From the NCBI GenBank assembly GCA_029721515.1, contig CM056569.1, positions 16,399,007 to 16,463,006 on the forward strand: a DNA stretch of 64,000 nt, read 5' to 3'. Shown in pieces: positions 1 through 12,393 of the stretch (the stretch's first letter is position 1; each line of letters begins with the position of its first letter). The position numbers were made by a program, and so were the translations under genes. The DNA comes from Synanceia verrucosa. Taxonomy: Eukaryota > Chordata > Actinopteri > Perciformes > Synanceiidae. The notes below the pieces were generated by a model. The model was not told the origin of the DNA. It saw nothing but the letters and a program-made list of their open reading frames with translations, and ran no database searches.

Positions 1-186
1 TGGTCAAGTTTGTGTCATTTACTAGCTGCATTCTGTGCCCCCTTCACTCCTGTTAAATGGATATCATCAAATCCAAATATCATCAGAAATACTCAAAATG
101 ACTCCAAAGTGAAATGGGTGAGTAAATGACAGTATTTTATCGCAGAAATAAGGTCCAATTTGTAAAAACCAGCACTTCCCCTTTAA
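1..186. repeat. Interspersed repeat, copy 1 (cut by window start)
   Basis: This stretch is a close match, in the same orientation, to 33,646-33,834. Both run from TGGTCAAGTTTGTGTCATTT through a GATATCATCAAATCC block to CACTTCCCCTTTAA. The left part of the element is missing because the window begins inside it. No coding potential is seen. It is probably a non-autonomous mobile element. Confidence 0.75.
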
Positions 187-1145
187 GATGGAGTGGTTGT
201 CCAGGAACAAAATAGCTCAGGTGTGTGACTGGGAGGAGATGGTTTCTGGTCCAGAACAGGCTTTCAATGTGAAGCATCGTTCTGATAGGATTATCAAACA
301 CAAACACAGCAGGACAGTGCTCCACATAAACTGACACTGAACAGTTTAACATCAAGTGTCCGCAGTCTGATTATTATCTCCTGTGTTTAACTGTGTGTCG
401 GATGTGAACTAGAACATTTAAATTTTTGTAAATTTCTGCATCTGTGTACTTGTTGCCTAACATTTTTCCACCTAAAAACTCCACTGTGCTTTTCTGTGAT
501 GGCTGGATGCTGCTCTTCATCCCCGTGGACATATTCTTTCCATACAATATAACATTAAATGAATATTATTAATCCGTCTGTCCATCCTGAAGACGGATCC
601 CTCCTCCGCTGCTCTTCCTAAGGTTTCTAACATTTTGTTTTTCCTCAGTCCATGTGATACCGTAAAGGATAGTCATATCCTGTACAGACTGAGAAGCCCT
701 CTGAGGATAATTTATACAACAGAAGAAGTTATTGCATTGATATGATAACATTAAAGACATCCATTTAGTGGAAAAGTGCAATAACATGCCAGCATAAATA
801 GACCCTCAGGAATAGGTGTTTTTTTATTATTAAAAATGGCTCTGGATTAGTCATTAGTCATTGAATCGATTTCTGTACTTTTTGCTTTTTTAATATCTTC
901 AAATATGTGATCTGGGGCCAACCACTTTCTCTGGATAAAATAATCAAACATACCCATAGTTTTTCTCATGCCAGTCAGCCAAAAACATGAAGCCACCTCA
1001 GAAAGAAAGATAATAAGTGTATTTTCCATAATCTTGAACTATTCTAAACAGTTCAGCTGAAATCAGAGCGACGCCATAATAAGCACCATGTTTGTGAAAA
1101 TCTCTTTTCCTTTTCATCCATTTCTCGTTACAAATCAATACTTTA
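187..1145. other. Intergenic, nothing recognised
   Basis: AT-rich DNA with only short chance open frames in all six frames. No exon-like, RNA-like or repeat structure could be supported. Confidence 0.5.
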
Positions 1146-1149
1146 AAGA

Positions 1150-1345
1150 CTGGGGGATTATTTGTTTGCTGAATTACAGGAGAAACTTGGACAGATTCAA
1201 AAAAGATGGTTAATCTAATTTTATCAGCGTGTTTGATCATTAGTTAGGACTGTGTTGTTGTTTTCCTTAATTTTTTGAATGGAGTTTTGCTTCATGACCT
1301 GCTTCAATCTTCTTTAGTTGTTACACATTTCAGGCAGTTTGAATC
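1150..1345 (-). repeat. Interspersed repeat, inverted partner of 35,145-35,350
   Basis: The reverse complement of this stretch matches 35,145-35,350, including the shared run GCCTGAAATGTGTTACA, a run about GGTCATGAAGCAGAACTCC, and AAATTAGATTAACCATCTTTT. The element class is not recognised. Two inverted copies lie 34 kb apart. Confidence 0.7.
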
Positions 1346-3090
1346 AGTAGACTTACCATCTCGCAGCCCTAAATATCCTATAAATTAATGAAATAATACA
1401 ATTTGGACAAGTTTGGCAGGCCGTAGTTTGCCATGCATATCTGTCTTAGATGCTGCTCTGCCTGAAAAAGCTAAATGATAACGTCTGTTTGAGTGAATGT
1501 GTCTGGGGATGATAGCGACAGTGAAAGATAAATGCTGTGAAGACACATAAAGACAAAAACAAACAGCTTCAACAATAACTCCTCATGCAAATTACTTGTA
1601 TTAAATGTTGAACCCAAAATATCTTGGCACAAAAGACACAAAAACAATCCCTTGAATGAATTATGGTCCCAGCCTCCTTCCCGCAGCAGCCAGAGAAATA
1701 ATGCAGCTGTCAAAGAAGACAGAGTGGTTCAGTTGAAGCCGTCAGTATGGTGTAGCGTAACCCTGCGAACCACTGGAGTCGAATCTCGTCAAACTGTGCA
1801 GTCAGCAGAAAGACAGAAGACTTTCCACTGTGATCTGATCAGCAGAGTCCCAGTTTTAATGAGGCGTTACGCCATTAACACACCACATTCCTTCTGTGCT
1901 CAACAAGAAGCAGAAGTGAAGCCCGAGGCCGTCACACCCTGTACCTGACTATACACATGGACCTTAACATCAACGCTTTTATACTGGCATTCATACATTC
2001 ATATTCACTGTCACCCAGAGATGAATCGTATGCCGACTTTAGTGAACCTTCAGGTTTTCACTTAACCAGTGAAATATCCCAATATTTATCTGAAATGGAA
2101 GGTCTCTGTTTGTATCTACTGTGTATTTCTGTGCCTTAACTCCACACTTGGTGGATGTATTAATTAATGATGGGGTGACCAGCATTTTTACCACCTTTGA
2201 TCTGTGTGGCAAATTCTGACAATGTCCCGCATTTGATAAACAGCTACAACAAAGTCTTTACTCATGGATAAAGTCATTGTGCACCCTCTATACATACATA
2301 ATAATTTACTGTATAAAAGTAAACATCTGGCTCACAGATTATCATTTCAATCTATGTCATGTCATTCCTCCTGACAGGATCAGCAAACTGAAACGATAAC
2401 AGCGGCTAATGACTAATTTACCACACTGTACGATCATGTTTCCAGACTCAGACTTATTCCATAGATATAATACAACTATCCCAGAAATAATGTGACTTTG
2501 GCTTCCATTGATAACTGTTGTGTTTGAAAAAAAAACATTCATGAGTTAAGTCCTTTGTATTGAAAAAGAAAATAAAGGCCAAGCAATGAGCACATTCTTC
2601 ATGCTCTGCACTCGTCTATTCAAAGGACGAATTACTGTCGTGATGGGAATAACTCACCATAGCGTTCCCTATTTTCCTTTAGCACCACCAACAGGTCATT
2701 AAAAATGTAATGAGTCTATGCTGTCATGTTTATGACCAAATACCTGCACTGGAAGACCCTCTAAAGAATCAAACTCACCAGATGTAGTGCTGGAAAGTGC
2801 TGATCTGGATTTCCAGTCCTCTGCTTGATAGTTATAGACCTCATCACTGATTTCCTTGTTCATTTCAGATGGACGAGGTACAGCCATGAGAAATGAACTA
2901 AATGCTTTCCTCTGGCCTGAAGGCTGCTACATTAATCCTCTACCTCCACAAACATTACCGATTACATACCAATACTCTGTACCTTAATGACACCGGTGGT
3001 GACGCAAACTGTAGCAACCAGACTGAAATGCAACGGTGCTTCATCTCGGTACCACTGAATTTTTATTTTTTGCATCATTAGATCTATTGT
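1346..3090. other. Intergenic, nothing recognised
   Basis: No conserved coding frame, RNA gene or clear repeat was recognised. The open frames present are short and have no family resemblance. Confidence 0.5.
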
Positions 3091-3402
3091 CAGTGCCTCC
3101 CCTCCCTAAACACAGAGCACACGCTGTGCTTAGGGCCTCATCCTCCATGGAGAGCTATTTTGCATGAGGGGACGCATTTATGCATATGCACATCCATTGC
3201 TCATTTGCAAGAATGCGTCCCCTCGTGCAACCATATAGCACACACAGAGAAGGCCCAGAGATGCCACCACAAACAATTGCTCCGGAGATGTTGACTTTTC
3301 TCCATGAAAATCATTTGCAGGAACTGCATCCAAATCTCTGGATTGCCCTCGGCATTGCAATAACTCTCCCTGTTGCTGTTGCAGCTGCAAAAGTTCCATG
3401 TG
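3091..3402 (+). mobile_element. hAT-type DNA transposon remnant
   Basis: It begins CAGTGCCTCCCCTCCCTAAA, like the hAT element at 60,788 (CTGTGCCGCCGCTCCCTAAA), and the following about 130 bases run parallel to that copy. A fragment of a hAT transposase C-terminal dimerisation domain follows at 3,285-3,392. The right terminus is lost where another repeat begins near 3,402. Inside, 3,160-3,178 and 3,212-3,230 form 19-bp inverted arms with one mismatch. Confidence 0.65.
3285..3392 (+). pseudogene. hAT transposase dimerisation-domain fragment
   Basis: The plus-strand frame reads a stretch with the order HPNLWIALGIAITLPVAVAA. This fits the start of the C-terminal dimerisation region of hAT transposases, whose family pattern is a PNL.IALRI..TLPVSVAS-like helix. 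Only about 36 residues remain, with neither the catalytic core nor the conserved ERSFS segment that should follow, because the sequence switches to another repeat. It cannot encode an active enzyme. Confidence 0.6.
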
Positions 3403-3585
3403 TCCTGGGAGTCCTTTCAATACATTTGTGATCGAACCAGTATTTACTCCGGTCTTGTTGGTCTCAATAATCACGCCTCGGTGCTTAGCTCTGGACCAGC
3501 AAAGACTTGGTGCTTACCTGGCCCCAGTTTTAAGCACCAGGGCCGGTGCTTAGGCTGTGGAAACACAAAGCACTGGTGCTAAGTT
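3403..3585 (-). repeat. MITE fragment, same family as 35,460-35,796
   Basis: The reverse complement matches 35,500-35,735. Shared landmarks are the CCCAGGACACA run, the CCAACAAGACC run and a GTGTTTCCACAGCCTAAGCA run. The terminal CCCCTTTTCCAC end seen at 35,461 is absent here, so this copy is truncated. It abuts the hAT remnant directly. Confidence 0.7.
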
Positions 3586-4959
3586 TGTATGCTTTCCATG
3601 ATACCACTGTGTCATGTATACAATGCCTCAGTTAGACCTTCTGCTGAATAACAATGAGACTGTAGGTCTCTGTTCTCCTTTCCCTCTCTGTCTACATTTA
3701 CTGCAACTCTGAATCATCAGTCAGTCATCAGCATCAAGCATGGATGCATCAGTTATAAAATGTGAGTCTGAGAAAGCTGTATGGTTGTTTCACCTCAGTT
3801 AGCAGGTAGTGAATGATAAGAGAAGCCCTCATGTGGCTGGAAAAATCAGCGTTTTGTGTTTGGTTTGATCACCAAAAGGCTGCATCTAATCGTTAATTAT
3901 TTGCTTGTTATGTGGAAAGAAAAGCCAGTCAGGCTGAAAAGAGACAGAGACGATGTAGCTTTTTCCTCATTCTGCCAAATTAAATCTTGCTGCCGGGTGT
4001 GAACACAGAAGAGTCTTCTACACAAAAGAAGCTGCTAAACAAACACAGCCTCCACAATACCATCAATTTTGGGGCTTGTTAACGCACACACTGGGTTGAA
4101 TATTTCAAATATTTTTAATGGATTATGAATCCATCCCTGAACACAGATACAGATACAAACCTGACCAACTAAATATGCGCTCTATGTGCTTTAAGGATAA
4201 AACCGACTGATAATTCTAAGTGTCTAAGTTTACCTCTCACAACAAGTAGGTTTAATCACTGCTGATTCAATCAGCTTGCAGGATGCTAATGTGTTTTTTA
4301 TGTCTTGTCTTTCCTCAGATAACTTTGATAGAAGATGCTGTTCACATTGCAGTGCACTAACAGAGTCCCACAGAAAAGGTTGCACAATGCACATTAAGAG
4401 AAAGTCTTTATTTTGTGCTTCCATCCAGATTAAACCAGTGTTTAACTAGTGTTTCTGTCTTTGTAAAGGAAGCCAATGACCTGGCTGGAGCCTACCTACT
4501 GCACATGTGCAAAAATAATGAACCACACTGCAAAAAGTGGTGTCTAAAAACAAGATAAAAACACTAAATCAAGTGAAAAAAAACAAGGGAAATGATCTGT
4601 CACAGTAGCAAGATAATTTCACAACAAGATATCTTGATTAAACATGACGGTGTGAAGTTGAACACTTAAAATAAGAAATTAACTTTTAAAGGATAACATT
4701 TTCTAACAAGTCTAAATCTAAGTTTGTTTGTTTTTTCTTATTTTAGGAATAACCAAATAATCTGCAGTGCACAAAAGATGGAGGAGCTAGCTAAGATGTC
4801 TTTAGAGGGTGGAAATATGAACATTACTGAGAATTTGTTGATCTAAAGGAACCAGAATGAGACGGTAAAGAAGTGAGAAGACTTTTACTGTGAAGGGCTG
4901 TTTGGACTGATGCTCACTATTTCTTGTCAGTTTTGTGATGATAAAGATCAGAAAAGAGA
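3586..4959. other. Intergenic, nothing recognised
   Basis: AT-rich sequence with no supportable gene or repeat. It leads directly into the minisatellite. Confidence 0.5.
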
Positions 4960-7900
4960 GATCTGCTGTCTGTTCTCCTTTTATTACAATAAGAAGCTTT
5001 ACTTTGAAATTATCTGCTGTCTGTCCTCATTTTATTACAATAAGGAGCTTTACTTTGAAATTATCTGCTGTCTGTCCTCCTTTTATTACAATAAGGAGCT
5101 TTACTTTGAAATTATCTGCTGTCTGTCCTTTTATTACAATAAGGAGCTTTACTTTGAAATTATCTGCTGTCTGTCCTCCTTTACTTAAAATAAGAGGCTT
5201 TACTTTGAAATTATCTGCTGTCTGTCCTCCTTTTGTTACAATAAGGAGCTTTAATTTGAAATTATCTGCTGTCTGTCCTCCTTTTGTTACAATAAGGAGC
5301 TTTACTTTGAAATTATCTGCTGTCTGTCCTCCTTTTGTTACAATAAGGAGCTTTACTTTGAAATTATCTGCTGTTTGTCCTCCTTTTGTTACAATAAGGA
5401 GCTTTACTTTGAAAGTATCTGCTGTCTGTCCTCCTTTTGTTACAATAAGGAGCTTTACTTTGAAATTATCTGCTGTCTGTCCTCCTTTTGTTACAATAAG
5501 GAGCTTTAATTTGAAATTATCTGGTGTCTGTCCTCCTTTTGTTACAATAAGGAGCTTTACTTTGAAATTATCTGCTGTCTGTCCTCCTTTTGTTACAATA
5601 AGGAGCTTTACTTTGAAATTATCTGCTGTCTGTCCTCCTTTTATTACAATAAGGAGCTTTACTTTAAAATTATCTGCTGTCTGCCCTGCTTTTATTACAA
5701 TAAGGAGCTTTACTTTGAAATTATCTGCTGTCTATCCTCCTTTACTTACAATAAGAGGTTTTACTTTGAAATTATCTGCTGTCTGTCCTCTTTTTGTTAC
5801 GATAAGGAGCTTTACTTTGAAATTATCTGCTGTCTGTCCTCCTTTTATTACGATAAGGAGCTTTACTTTGAAATTATCTGCTGTCTGTCCTCCTTTTATT
5901 ACAATAAGGAGCTTTATTTTGAAATTATCTGGTGTCTGTCCTCCTTTTGTTACAATAAGGAGCTTTACTTTGAAATTATCTGCTGTCTGTCCTCCTTTTG
6001 TTACAATAAGGAGCTTTACTTTGAAATTATCTGCTGTTTGTCCTCCTTTTATTACAATAAGGAGCTTTACTTTGAAATTATCTGCTGTCTGTCCTCCTTT
6101 ACTTACAATAAGAGGTTTTACTTTGAAATTATCTGCTGTCTGTCCTCCTTTTGTTACAATAAGGAGCTGTACTTTGAAATTATCTGCTGTCTGTCCTCCT
6201 TTTGTTACAATAAGGAGCTTTACTTTGAAATTATCTGCTGTCTGTCCTCCTTTTGTTACAATAAGGAGCTTTAATTTGAAATTATCTGGTGTCTGTCCTC
6301 CTTTTATTACAATAAGGAGCTTTACTTTGAAATTATCTGCTGTCTGCCCTGCTTTTATTACAATAAGGAGCTTTACTTTGAAATTATCTGCTGTCTATCC
6401 TCCTTTACTTACAATAAGAGGTTTTACTTTGAAATTATCTGCTGTCTGTCCTCCTTTTGTTACGATAAGGAGCTTTACTTTGAAATTATCTGCTGTCTGT
6501 CCTCCTTTTATTACAATAAGGAGCTTTACTTTGAAATTATCTGCTGTCTGTCCTCCTTTTATTACAATAAGGAGCTTTATTTTGAAATTATCTGGTGTCT
6601 GTCCTCCTTTTGTTACAATAAGGAGCTTTACTTTGAAATTATCTGCTGTCTGTCCTCCTTTTGTTACAATAAGGAGCTTTACTTTGAAATTTTCTGCTGT
6701 TTGTCCTCCTTTTATTACAATAAGGAGCTTTACTTTGAAATTATCTGCTGTCTGTCCTCCTTTACTTACAATAAGAGGTTTTACTTTGAAATTATCTGCT
6801 GTCTGTCCTCCTTTTGTTACGATAAGGAGCTTTACTTTGAAATTATCTGCTGTCTGTCCTCCTTTTATTACAATAAGGAGCTTTATTTTGAAATTATCTG
6901 GTGTCTGTCCTCCTTTTGTTACAATAAGGAGCTTTACTTTGAAATTATCTGTTGTCTGTCCTCCTTTTATTACAATAAGGAGCTTTACTTTGAAATTATC
7001 TGCTGTCTGTCCTCCTTTTATTACAATAAGGAGCTTTACTTTGAAATTATCTGCTGTCTGTCCTCCTTTTATTACAATAAGGAGCTTTACTTTGAAATTA
7101 TCTGCTGTCTGTCCTCCTTTTATTACAATAAGGAGCTTTACTTTGAAATTATCTGCTGTCTGCCCTCCTTTTATTACAATAAGGAGCTTTACTTTGAAAT
7201 TATCTGCTGTCTGTCGTCCTTTTGTCACAATAAGGAGCTTTACTTTGAAATTATCTGCTGTCTGTCGTCCTTTTGTTACAATAAGGAGCTTTACTTTGAA
7301 ATTATCTGCTGTCTGTCGTCCTTTTGTTACAATAAGGAGCTTTACTTTGAAATTATCTGCTGTCTGTCCTCCTTTTATTACAATAAGGAGCTTTACTTTG
7401 AAAGTATCTGCTGTCTGTCCTCCTTTTGTTACAATAAGGAGCTTTACTTTGAAATTATCTGCTGTCTGTCCTCCTTTTGTTACAATAAGGAGCTTTAATT
7501 TGAAATTATCTGGTGTCTGTCCTCCTTTTGTTACAATAAGGAGCTTTACTTTGAAATTATCTGCTGTCTGTCCTCCTTTTGTTACAATAAGGAGCTTTAC
7601 TTTGAAATTATCTGCTGTTTGTCCTCCTTTATTACGATAAGGAGCTTTACTTTGAAATTATCTGCTGTCTGTCCTCCTTTTATTAAAATAAGGAGCTTTA
7701 TTTTGAAATTATCTGGTGTCTGTCCTCCTTTTGTTACAATAAGGAGCTTTACTTTGAAATTATCTGCTGTCTGTCTTCCTTTTGTTACAATAAGGAGCTT
7801 TACTTTGAAATTATCTGCTGTTTGTCCTCCTTTTATGACAATAAGGAGCTTTACTTTGAAATTATCTGCTGTCTGTCCTCCTTTACTTACAATAAGAGGT

Positions 7901-10900
7901 TTTACTTTGAAATTATCTGCTGTCTGTCCTCCTTTTATTACAATAAGGAGCTTTATTTTGAAATTATCTGGTGTCTGTCCTCCTTTTGTTACAATAAGGA
8001 GCTTTACTTTGAAATTATCTGCTGTCTGTCCTCCTTTTGTTACAATAAGGAGCTTTACTTTGAAATTATCTGCTGTCTGTCCTCCTCTACTACAATAAGG
8101 AGCTTTACTTTGAAATTATCTGCTGTTTGTCCTCCTTTTATTACAATAGGGAGCTTTACTTTGAAATTATCTGCTGTCTGTCCTCCTTTACTTACAATAA
8201 GAGGTTTTACTTTGAAATTATCTGCTGTCTGTCCTCCTTTTGTTACAATAAGGAGCTGTACTTTGAAATTATCTGCTGTCTGTCCTCCTTTTGTTACAAT
8301 AAGGAGCTTTACTTTGAAATTATCTGCTGTTTGTCCTCCTTTTATTACAATAAGGAGCTTTACTTTGAAAGTATCTGCTGTCTGTCCTCCTTTTGTTACA
8401 ATAAGGACCTTTACTTTGAAATTATCTGCTGTCTGTCCTCCTTTTGTTACAATAAGGAGCTTTAATTTGAAATTATCTGCTGTCTGTCCTCCTTTTGTTA
8501 CAATAAGGAGCTTTACTTTGAAATTATCTGCTGTCTGTCCTCCTTTTATTACAATAAGGAGCTTTACTTTGAAATTATCTGCTGTCTGCCCTGCTTTTAT
8601 TACAATAAGGAGCTTTACTTTGAAATTATCTGCTGTCTATCCTCCTTTACTTACAATAAGAGGTTTTACTTTGAAATTATCTGCTGTCTGTCCTCCTTTT
8701 GTTACGATAAGGAGCTTTACTTTGAAATTATCTGCTGTCTGTCCTCCTTTTATTACGATAAGGAGCTTTACTTTGAAATTATCTGCTGTCTGTCCTCCTT
8801 TTATTACAATAAGGAGCTTTATTTTGAAATTATCTGGTGTCTGTCCTCCTTTTGTTACAATAAGGAGCTTTACTTTGAAATTATCTGCTGTCTGTCCTCC
8901 TTTTGTTACAATAAGGAGCTTTACTTTGAAATTATCTGCTGTTTGTCATCCTTTTATTACAATAAGGAGCTTTACTTTGAAATTATCTGCTGTCTGTCCT
9001 CCTTTACTTACAATAAGAGGTTTTACTTTGAAATTATCTGCTGTCTGTCCTCCTTTTGTTACAATAAGGAGCTTTACTTTGAAATTATCTGCTGTCTGTC
9101 CTCCTTTTATTACAATAAGGAGCTTTATTTTGAAATTATCTGGTGTCTGTCCTCCTTTTGTTACAATAAGGAGCTTTACTTTGAAATTATCTGCTGTCTG
9201 TCCTCCTTTTGTTACAATAAGGAGCTTTACTTTGAAATTATCTGCTGTCTGTCCTTTTATTACAATAAGGAGCTTTACTTTGAAATTATCTGCTGTCTGT
9301 CCTCCTTTTATTACAATAAGGAGCTTTACTTTGAAATTATCTGCTGTCTGTCCTTTTATTACAATAAGGAGCTTTACTTTGAAATTATCTGCTGTCTGCC
9401 CCCCTTTTATTACAATAAGGAGCTTTACTTTGAAATTATCTGCTGTCTGTCCTCCTTTTATTACAATAAGGAGCTTTACTTTGAAATTATCTGCTGTCTG
9501 TCCTCCTTTTATTACAATAAGGAGCTTTACTTTGAAATTATCTGCTGTCTGTCCTCCTTTTATTACAATAAGGAGCTTTACTTTGAAATTATCTGCTGTC
9601 TGTCCTCCTTTACTTAAAATAAGAGGCTTTACTTTGAAATTATCTGCTGTCTGTCCTCCTTTTGTTACAATAAGGAGCTTTACTTTGAAATTATCTGCTG
9701 TCTGTCCTCCTTTTATTACAATAAGGAGCTTTACTTTGAAATTATCTGCTGTCTGTCCTCCTTTTATTACAATAAGGAGCTTTACTTTGAAATTATCTGC
9801 TGTCTGTCCTCCTTTTATTACAATAAGGAGCTTTACTTTGAAATTATCTGCTGTCTGCCCTCCTTTTATTACAATAAGGAGCTTTACTTTGAAATTATCT
9901 GCTGTCTGTCCTCCTTTTATTACAATAAGGAGCTTTACTTTGAAATTATCTGCTGTCTGTCCTCCTTTTATTACAATAAGGAGCTTTACTTTGAAATTAT
10001 CTGCTGTCTGTCCTCCTTTTATTACAATAAGGAGCTTTACTTTGAAATTATCTGCTGTCTGTCCTCCTTTTATTACAATAAGGAGCTTTACTTTGAAATT
10101 ATCTGCTGTCTGTCCTCCTTTTGTTACAATAAGGAGCTTTACTTTGAAATTATCTGCTGTCTGTCCTCCTTTTGTTACAATAAGGAGCTTTAATTTGAAA
10201 TTATCTGGTGTCTGTCCTCCTTTTGTTACAATAAGGAGCTTTACTTTGAAATTATCTGCTGTCTGTCCTCCTTTTGTTACAATAAGGAGCTTTACTTTGA
10301 AATTATCTGCTGTCTGTCCTCCTTTACTTACAATAAGAGGTTTTACTTTGAAATTATCTGCTGTCTGTCCTCCTTTTGTTACAATAAGGAGCTTTATTTT
10401 GAAATTATCTGGTGTCTGTCCTCCTTTTGTTACAATAAGGAGCTTTACTTTGAAATTATCTGCTGTCTGTCCTCCTTTTGTTACAATAAGGAGCTTTACT
10501 TTGAAATTATCTGCTGTCTGTCCTCCTTTTGTTACAATAAGGAGCTTTACTTTGAAATTATCTGCTGTTTGTCCTCCTTTTATTACAATAGGGAGCTTTA
10601 CTTTGAAATTATCTGCTGTCTGTCCTCCTTTACTTACAATAAGAGGCTGTACTTTGAAATTATCTGCTGTCTGTCCTCCTTTTGTTACAATAAGGAGCTT
10701 TACTTTGAAATTATCTGCTGTTTGTCCTCCTTTTATTACAATAAGGAGCTTTACTTTGAAAGTATCTGCTGTCTGTCCTCCTTTTGTTACAATAAGGAGC
10801 TTTACTTTGAAATTATGTGCTGTCTGTCCTCCTTTTATTACAATAAGGAGCTTTACTTTGAAATTATCTGCTGTCTGCCCTGCTTTTATTACAATAAGGA

Positions 10901-12393
10901 GCTTTACTTTGAAATTATCTGCTGTCTAGCCTCCTTTACTTACAATAAGAGGTTTTACTTTGAAATTATCTGCTGTCTGTCCTCCTTTTGTTACGATAAG
11001 GAGCTTTACTTTGAAATTATCTGCTGTCTGTCCTCCTTTTATTACGATAAGGAGCTTTACTTTGAAATTATCTGCTGTCTGTCCTCCTTTTATTACAATA
11101 AGGAGCTTTATTTTGAAATTATCTGGTGTCTGTCCTCCTTTTGTTACAATAAGGAGCTTTACTTTGAAATTATCTGCTGTCTGTCCTCCTTTTGTTACAA
11201 TAAGGAGCTTTACTTTGAAATTATCTGCTGTCTGTCATCCTTTTATTACAATAAGGAGCTTTACTTTGAAATTATCTGCTGTCTGTCCTCCTTTACTTAC
11301 AATAAGAGGTTTTACTTTGAAATTATCTGCTGTCTGTCCTCCTTTTGTTACAATAAGGAGCTTTACTTTGAAATTATCTGCTGTCTGTCCTCCTTTTATT
11401 ATAATAAGGAGCTTTATTTTGAAATTATCTGGTGTCTGTCCTCCTTTTGTTACAATAAGGAGCTTTACTTTGAAATTATCTGCTGTCTGTCCTCCTTTTG
11501 TTACAATAAGGAGCTTTACTTTGAAATTATCTGCTGTCTGTCCTCCTTTTATTACAATAAGGAGCTTTACTTTGAAATTATCTGCTGTCTGTCCTCCTTT
11601 TATTACAATAAGGAGCTTTACTTTGAAATTATCTGCTGTCTGTCCTCCTTTTATTACAATAAGGAGCTTTACTTTGAAATTATCTGCTGTCTGTCCTCCT
11701 TTTATTACAATAAGGAGCTTTACTTTGAAATTATCTGCTGTCTGTCCTCCTTTTATTACAATAAGGAGCTTTACTTTGAAATTATCTGCTGTCTGTCCTC
11801 CTTTACTTAAAATAAGAGGCTTTACTTTGAAACTATCTGCTGTCTGTCGTCCTTTTGTTACAATAAGGAGCTTTACTTTGAAATTATCTGCTGTCTGTCC
11901 TCCTTTTGTTACAATAAGGAGCTTTACTTTGAAATTATCTGCTGTCTGTCCTCCTTTTGTTACAATAAGGAGCTTTACTTTGAAATTATCTGCTGTCTGT
12001 CCTCCTTTTGTTACAATAAGGAGCTTTACTTTGAAATTATCTGCTGTCTGTCCTCCTTTTGTTACAATAAGGAGCTTTAATTTGAAATTATCTGGTGTCT
12101 GTCCTCCTTTTGTTACAATAAGGAGCTTTACTTTGAAATTATCTGCTGTCTGTCCTCCTTTTGTTACGATAAGGAGCTTTACTTTGAAATTATCTGCTGT
12201 TTGTCCTCCTTTTATTACGATAAGGAGCTTTACTTTGAAATTATCTGCTGTCTGTTCTCTTATTACAATAAGGAGCTTTACTTTGAAATTATCTGCTGTC
12301 TGTCCTCCTTTACTTACAATAAGAGGCTTTCCTTTGAAATCATCTGCTGTCTGTCCTCATTTTATTACAATAAGGAGCTTTACTTTGAAATTA
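4960..12393. repeat. Giant 51-bp minisatellite, about 146 copies
   Basis: A 51-bp unit (start TCTGCTGTCTGTCCTCC, middle TTACAATAAGGAGC, end TTTACTTTGAAATTA) repeats head to tail for 7.4 kb with few mismatches. Variants include G for A in the TTATTACA/TTGTTACA position, a TTTACTTACAATAAGAGG form, AATTTGAAATTATCTGG forms, and rare 48- and 50-bp units. Since 51 is divisible by 3 and the unit has no stops in two plus frames and one minus frame, long open frames arise: 901 and 1,035 codons in the plus frame with 17-residue repeats around TIRSFTLKLSAVCPPF, a second plus frame (CLSSFYYNKELYFEII), and a 277-codon minus frame. The plus frame is broken near 7,620, 8,090 and 10,927. These frames behave as a by-product of unit length, not as a gene. 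Each unit also contains a small inverted repeat (CTCCTT...AAGGAG). Confidence 0.95.

Noticed and set aside
4960..12393. CRISPR-like array
   Set aside because: Units are contiguous without unique spacers and the genome is vertebrate.
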